A stretch of DNA of 64,000 bases from Paraburkholderia domus (GTDB taxonomy: Bacteria > Pseudomonadota > Gammaproteobacteria > Burkholderiales > Burkholderiaceae), in the NCBI RefSeq assembly GCF_905220705.1, contig NZ_CAJNAT010000009.1, positions 124,001 to 188,000 of the forward strand, written 5' to 3'. The translations under genes and the position numbers were made by a program. The notes under the pieces are model-generated. The model ran no database searches and was not told the DNA's origin. It was given only the letters and a program-made list of their open reading frames with translations. The first letter of the stretch is position 1, and each line of letters begins with the position of its first letter. Below are positions 61,342 to 64,000 of this stretch, one piece after another.

Positions 61342-62811
61342 GTGAATCTGCTCGAAGCCATGCGCATCTACGTCAGGGTGGTTGAGCGTGGGAGTATCTC
61401 CAGCGCGGCAAGGGACCTCAGTATCGGGCAGCCGGCCGCGAGCGAACGCATCGAGCGGCTCGAGAAGTACCTTGGCTGCCGGCTCCTGCTGCGCAGCGCG
61501 CGCGCTTTCAATTGCACACCCGAAGGCGTCATCTTCTACGAGCGCAGCAAGCGGATTCTGCACGCCGTGGAGCAGGCGATCGCTGAAGTAACGAACGAAG
61601 GGCAGGCGCTCAAGGGAACGATTCGCATCGCGGCACCCCATTGCTTTGGCGAGACGATCGTGCCTGAGGCGTTGACCCTGGTGCGTGCAACCTATCCAGA
61701 ACTGGATCTGGAACTGGTCCTGAACGACCGGATCGTCGACCTCGTGACGGAGGGCGTAGACATTTCGTTTCGTCTTGGCCAGCTCGGAGAAGGGGCGTTC
61801 CTTGCCCGTCAGCTTGGTCAGGTCGGACGTGTTCTCGTTGCAGCGCCTGGTTATCTGAGCCAGCACGGCCCGATCACTGAACCGTCTGAGCTGGTGAAAC
61901 ACCCATTCATTCGGGTCCAAAGCCTGTTCGGCACGGACCAGTTGCCGCTCAGACACGTAGCGACCGTTGTGGAGAGCGTGCCGATCCGCACCGCAATCAA
62001 GACCAGTCATTGGCGGCCCATGTATGAAATGATTCTTGCGGGTGCGGGCATTGGGGTGCTGGAAGAGCCGGCGTGCGTCAATGCGCTCGCAGAGGGAAGG
62101 CTGGTCCGAATCCTGCCGGGTTTCGACCTGCCGTCATTCGAATTGAATCTCTTGAGTCAGACACAACGCCAGGTCTCCGCGCGAGTACGGTTGATTGTGA
62201 TGATGCTAAACGCTTGCACGCCGGAAATTCTCGCCAGGGTGCGCGCGGAGATCGATGCTCACTTCGACCGATACCACGCATCGGAAATAAACAAATGGCA
62301 CGCGCTGCGAAAATCACTATCTTTGATAGACAACGTCAGTGAGTCGAGGAGCTTTCAAATGGCACAACAGTTGATTGTCGCGGTATTCGACAGCGTGGAC
62401 GTCGCCGAAAGAGCCGGTCGGGATTTCAGGAATTTTGAGGAAAAGGACCTTGGTTTCAAAATCGAGAGTGGCGTGCTGGTTCAAAAGGACGCCGCAGGCA
62501 AGCTGATCCTGCTCGACAAGCAGACGCGGCCGTTTTGGGGGACAGTGATCGGTGCGCTAACGGGCGGCTTGATCGGAATGCTTGGGGGACCGGTTGGGGC
62601 GATGCTTGGCTTCACGATAGGGGTGAGCGGGGGACTGGCTGAACACGCGATCAAGGACACGCTCGACGACGATCTGGTCGCATCGATATCCAGTAAGCTG
62701 GCCCCCAACCGTGTGGCGTTCATTCTCGAGGCGCAGGAGGCGTCACCGTTTGAAGTCGACAATATCGTGCTCGGTTATGGTGGGAGCGTTTTTCGCAAAC
62801 CACTTCCCTGA
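61342..62811 (+). CDS. LysR-family regulator fused in frame to a DUF1269 membrane protein
   Basis: From a GTG at 61342 (GGAGG upstream) the frame runs 489 codons without a stop. Residues 1-320 are a full LysR regulator nearly identical to the copy at 57926 (SAARDLSIGQPAASERIERL; SHWRPMYEMILAGAGIGVLE). After a linker, residues 340-489 are a complete DUF1269 protein: MAQQLIVAVFDSVDVAERAG, two hydrophobic Gly-rich helices (TVIGALTGGLIGMLGGPVGA) and a C-terminal domain. The DUF1269 part has its own ATG at 62359 with GAGGAG seven bases before, so it may also be made alone. Either the LysR stop codon was lost or a membrane-anchored regulator has formed. Confidence 0.8.
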   Translation: MNLLEAMRIYVRVVERGSISSAARDLSIGQPAASERIERLEKYLGCRLLLRSARAFNCTPEGVIFYERSKRILHAVEQAIAEVTNEGQALKGTIRIAAPHCFGETIVPEALTLVRATYPELDLELVLNDRIVDLVTEGVDISFRLGQLGEGAFLARQLGQVGRVLVAAPGYLSQHGPITEPSELVKHPFIRVQSLFGTDQLPLRHVATVVESVPIRTAIKTSHWRPMYEMILAGAGIGVLEEPACVNALAEGRLVRILPGFDLPSFELNLLSQTQRQVSARVRLIVMMLNACTPEILARVRAEIDAHFDRYHASEINKWHALRKSLSLIDNVSESRSFQMAQQLIVAVFDSVDVAERAGRDFRNFEEKDLGFKIESGVLVQKDAAGKLILLDKQTRPFWGTVIGALTGGLIGMLGGPVGAMLGFTIGVSGGLAEHAIKDTLDDDLVASISSKLAPNRVAFILEAQEASPFEVDNIVLGYGGSVFRKPLP

Positions 62812-62968
62812 TCGCGAGCGCGGAGCGCGCGGATGCGCATGGATGTAGACTTCAGAACAAACCAGACGGGTGGCGCCCAAGATATTCGCTGACAACAGCG
62901 ATGCCGGCATCCGTGCAGCATGGTTCGGTCCAGGCTTTGCCGTGAGCATTCTTCAGGAGTATCCGGAC

Positions 62969-63409
62969 ATGACCCTCCCTACCAACGAAGCGATCACCCG
63001 TGAAGCGATTGAAGGGATCTATCATGCCTTCGAGCAGAAAAGCGTCGCGTTGTTACGAAAGGTCGTTACGCCTGATTGGGAATATATTCCCGAGCCCGTC
63101 GGGGCGGCGCCAGGACCTGAGCAGATGGTTCAAATATTCGCGAACATCGCCACGGCGCTGCCGGATATGAAAATCACCCTTCTGGACGTGCTGATCCATG
63201 GAGACCGGGTGGGCGTTCGTGCAGAGGTCAGCGGCACTCAAAGCGGGGAGCTACTTGGTATTGCTGCCAGTTCCAAACACATTAGTTTCGCGATTCACTC
63301 TTTCCACCAGATGCGTGGAAATTTAATTGCCAAGACATGGCACCTCGAAGACTGGCTATCGGTGTTCCGGCAACTTGGACAGTTACCGTCAACGCTCGAG
63401 CGGTCTTGA
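62969..63409 (+). CDS. SnoaL-like/NTF2-fold protein (putative ester cyclase)
   Basis: The 146-residue protein has the NTF2-like cone fold pattern of SnoaL proteins: AIEGIYHAFEQKSVALLRKV, a central DMKITLLDVLIHGDRVGVRA and the C-terminal ISFAIHSFHQMRGNLIAKTW. SnoaL members are polyketide cyclases or unrelated small-molecule binders, so no substrate can be assigned. ATG at 62969 follows AGGAG. It stands between the LysR-DUF1269 gene and a small membrane protein on the other strand. Confidence 0.78.
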   Translation: MTLPTNEAITREAIEGIYHAFEQKSVALLRKVVTPDWEYIPEPVGAAPGPEQMVQIFANIATALPDMKITLLDVLIHGDRVGVRAEVSGTQSGELLGIAASSKHISFAIHSFHQMRGNLIAKTWHLEDWLSVFRQLGQLPSTLERS

Positions 63410-63447
63410 GTCGTATCAGGATGGACGCATAAGCGCCGAGAAAAGTG

Positions 63448-63597
63448 TCAATGCGAGTGATGCATTGCTGCCGCGACCAGAAGATGAAACGGGAGCACGA
63501 GTAGTGCCGTCCCGCCGACGCCGAGCAGCCACAATGCAACGAACCATAGCAGCCCGTGGCGAGACGTCTTGCGGGTATCACGGCTTGCTTGTGACAT
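63448..63597 (-). CDS. Single-helix small membrane protein (49 aa)
   Basis: ATG at 63597 is preceded by CAGGAGAC. The product has a basic N-terminus (MSQASRDTRKTSRHG), one long hydrophobic helix (LLWFVALWLLGVGGTALLVL then PFHLLVAAAM) and a His-rich end (MHHSH). It resembles in build the DUF2474/CydX-type accessory subunits of terminal oxidases, but nothing links it directly to the cydAB genes 10 kb away. Confidence 0.6.
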   Translation of the reverse strand: MSQASRDTRKTSRHGLLWFVALWLLGVGGTALLVLPFHLLVAAAMHHSH

Positions 63598-63703
63598 GGC
63601 ATGTCTCCTGTCGACATAGGCACTAGATAAAAACGACGCTGGCGCTTGTTCCATTTGGTTGATCCATTCTAGGCGAATGGACTGCCCGAATCCATCTAAA
63701 AGC

Positions 63704-63756
63704 AAACGGAGCGAGGCGCGCCGAAGGATTGACCTTCGCCGCGCCTCGCTCCGTTT
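63704..63756 (-). terminator. Intrinsic terminator of the porin gene
   Basis: Two 24-base arms (63704-63727 and 63733-63756) are reverse complements with one mismatch, around a 5-base loop. On the minus strand the stem is followed by TTTT. It lies about 50 bases after the porin stop codon and fits a strong terminator. Confidence 0.85.
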
Positions 63757-63807
63757 GAATGCTTCAGATGCGTGGGTGTTCTGGATACGTTACCCGCTCC
63801 AGAGGCC

Positions 63808-64000
63808 TCAGAACCGGTGCTGAATCCCCGCCGTCACACCCGTTTGCGTATCCGCCGCGCCGGTCAGATCGCGCGACAGGCTGACCGCATTGTCATGCTT
63901 GGCCATCGCATAACCGCCCGCCATATACAGCACCGTCCGCTTCGACAATGCGTATTGCGCGCGCAGCGAGAACAACGTCGGATCGGCGTCGCTCGCGTCC
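63808..64000 (-). CDS. Gram-negative porin (OmpC-like), C-terminal end
   Basis: The last 63 codons of an outer-membrane porin that runs off the right edge. The end reads FSLRAQYALSKRTVLYMAGG, then YAMAKHDNAV and TGVTAGIQHRF: alternating beta strands with the terminal Phe recognised by the outer-membrane insertion machinery. This is the common porin_4 type of Burkholderia (about 350-390 residues when complete). Transcription continues leftward to the terminator at 63704. Confidence 0.9.
   Translation of the reverse strand, partial: DASDADPTLFSLRAQYALSKRTVLYMAGGYAMAKHDNAVSLSRDLTGAADTQTGVTAGIQHRF

Noticed and set aside
1..64000. Search for tRNA genes, insertion sequences, integrases and prophage genes
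   Set aside because: No T-arm/CCA patterns, transposase or integrase motifs, or terminal inverted repeats were recognised, so no mobile element is claimed despite the gene remnants.

Overview
The window looks like part of a replicon of a Burkholderia-type beta-proteobacterium, most probably Paraburkholderia and probably a secondary chromosome. This is inferred from the high GC, the Burkholderia-style H-NS protein, a porin of the Gram-negative porin_4 type at the right edge, several small Burkholderia-restricted proteins, and a mix of catabolic and stress genes. No rRNA, tRNA, IS element, prophage or CRISPR array was recognised.

Left block (0-12 kb): this resembles the low-oxygen-activated loci of Burkholderia. 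It holds a DUF2252 protein, LemA and two TPM-domain proteins, a BON protein, PfkB, PEP synthase, a ZntB-like transporter and a DHH-family protein. Seven TTGAY-N4-RTCAA (FNR/ANR-type) boxes lie here and I found none further right. The block is decaying: an alcohol dehydrogenase survives only as its start, a CrtI-like oxidoreductase has lost its FAD-binding N-terminus, PEP synthase has lost its ATP-grasp domain plus an internal piece, and a PAS sensor survives only as its N-terminus.

12-24 kb: mostly single genes. They are a fatty acid desaturase, CDP-diacylglycerol pyrophosphatase, an amidase, an FMN reductase, a J-domain protein, a low-molecular-weight phosphatase/ArsC, H-NS, an MFS exporter, and a PAS-EAL signalling gene broken by two frameshifts and a deletion of its GGDEF domain.

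24-31 kb: phosphate/polyphosphate genes. A CHAD protein is followed by two tandem pstS copies, one frameshifted and one N-terminally deleted, and later by a solitary phoU. Between them are a three-gene operon preceded by a perfect LexA box, a GDCCVxC protein, RidA and a DUF3562 protein.

31-43 kb: a compact, apparently intact non-phosphorylative L-rhamnose locus. It has KDR dehydrogenase, an MFS transporter, RhmD, L-rhamnose 1-dehydrogenase, a divergent LysR regulator, RhaM, a lactonase, and a four-gene sugar ABC importer. The last hydrolase of the diketo pathway is not in the window.

43-56 kb: stress and respiration. Small proteins and a cysteine-less DksA/TraR protein lead to a ClpG/ClpK-type disaggregase, a YdeP-type molybdopterin oxidoreductase, cytochrome bd (cioAB type), a bestrophin-like channel and a moaA.

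56-64 kb: a MocR regulator, then an encapsulin shell gene with its DyP peroxidase cargo (targeting peptide visible). The cassette is flanked by two near-identical LysR genes in direct repeat. The right-hand LysR reads in frame, with no stop, into a DUF1269 protein. A 23-codon remnant of an ATP synthase beta gene sits beside the cassette. A SnoaL-like protein, a small membrane protein and the 3' end of a porin gene complete the window.
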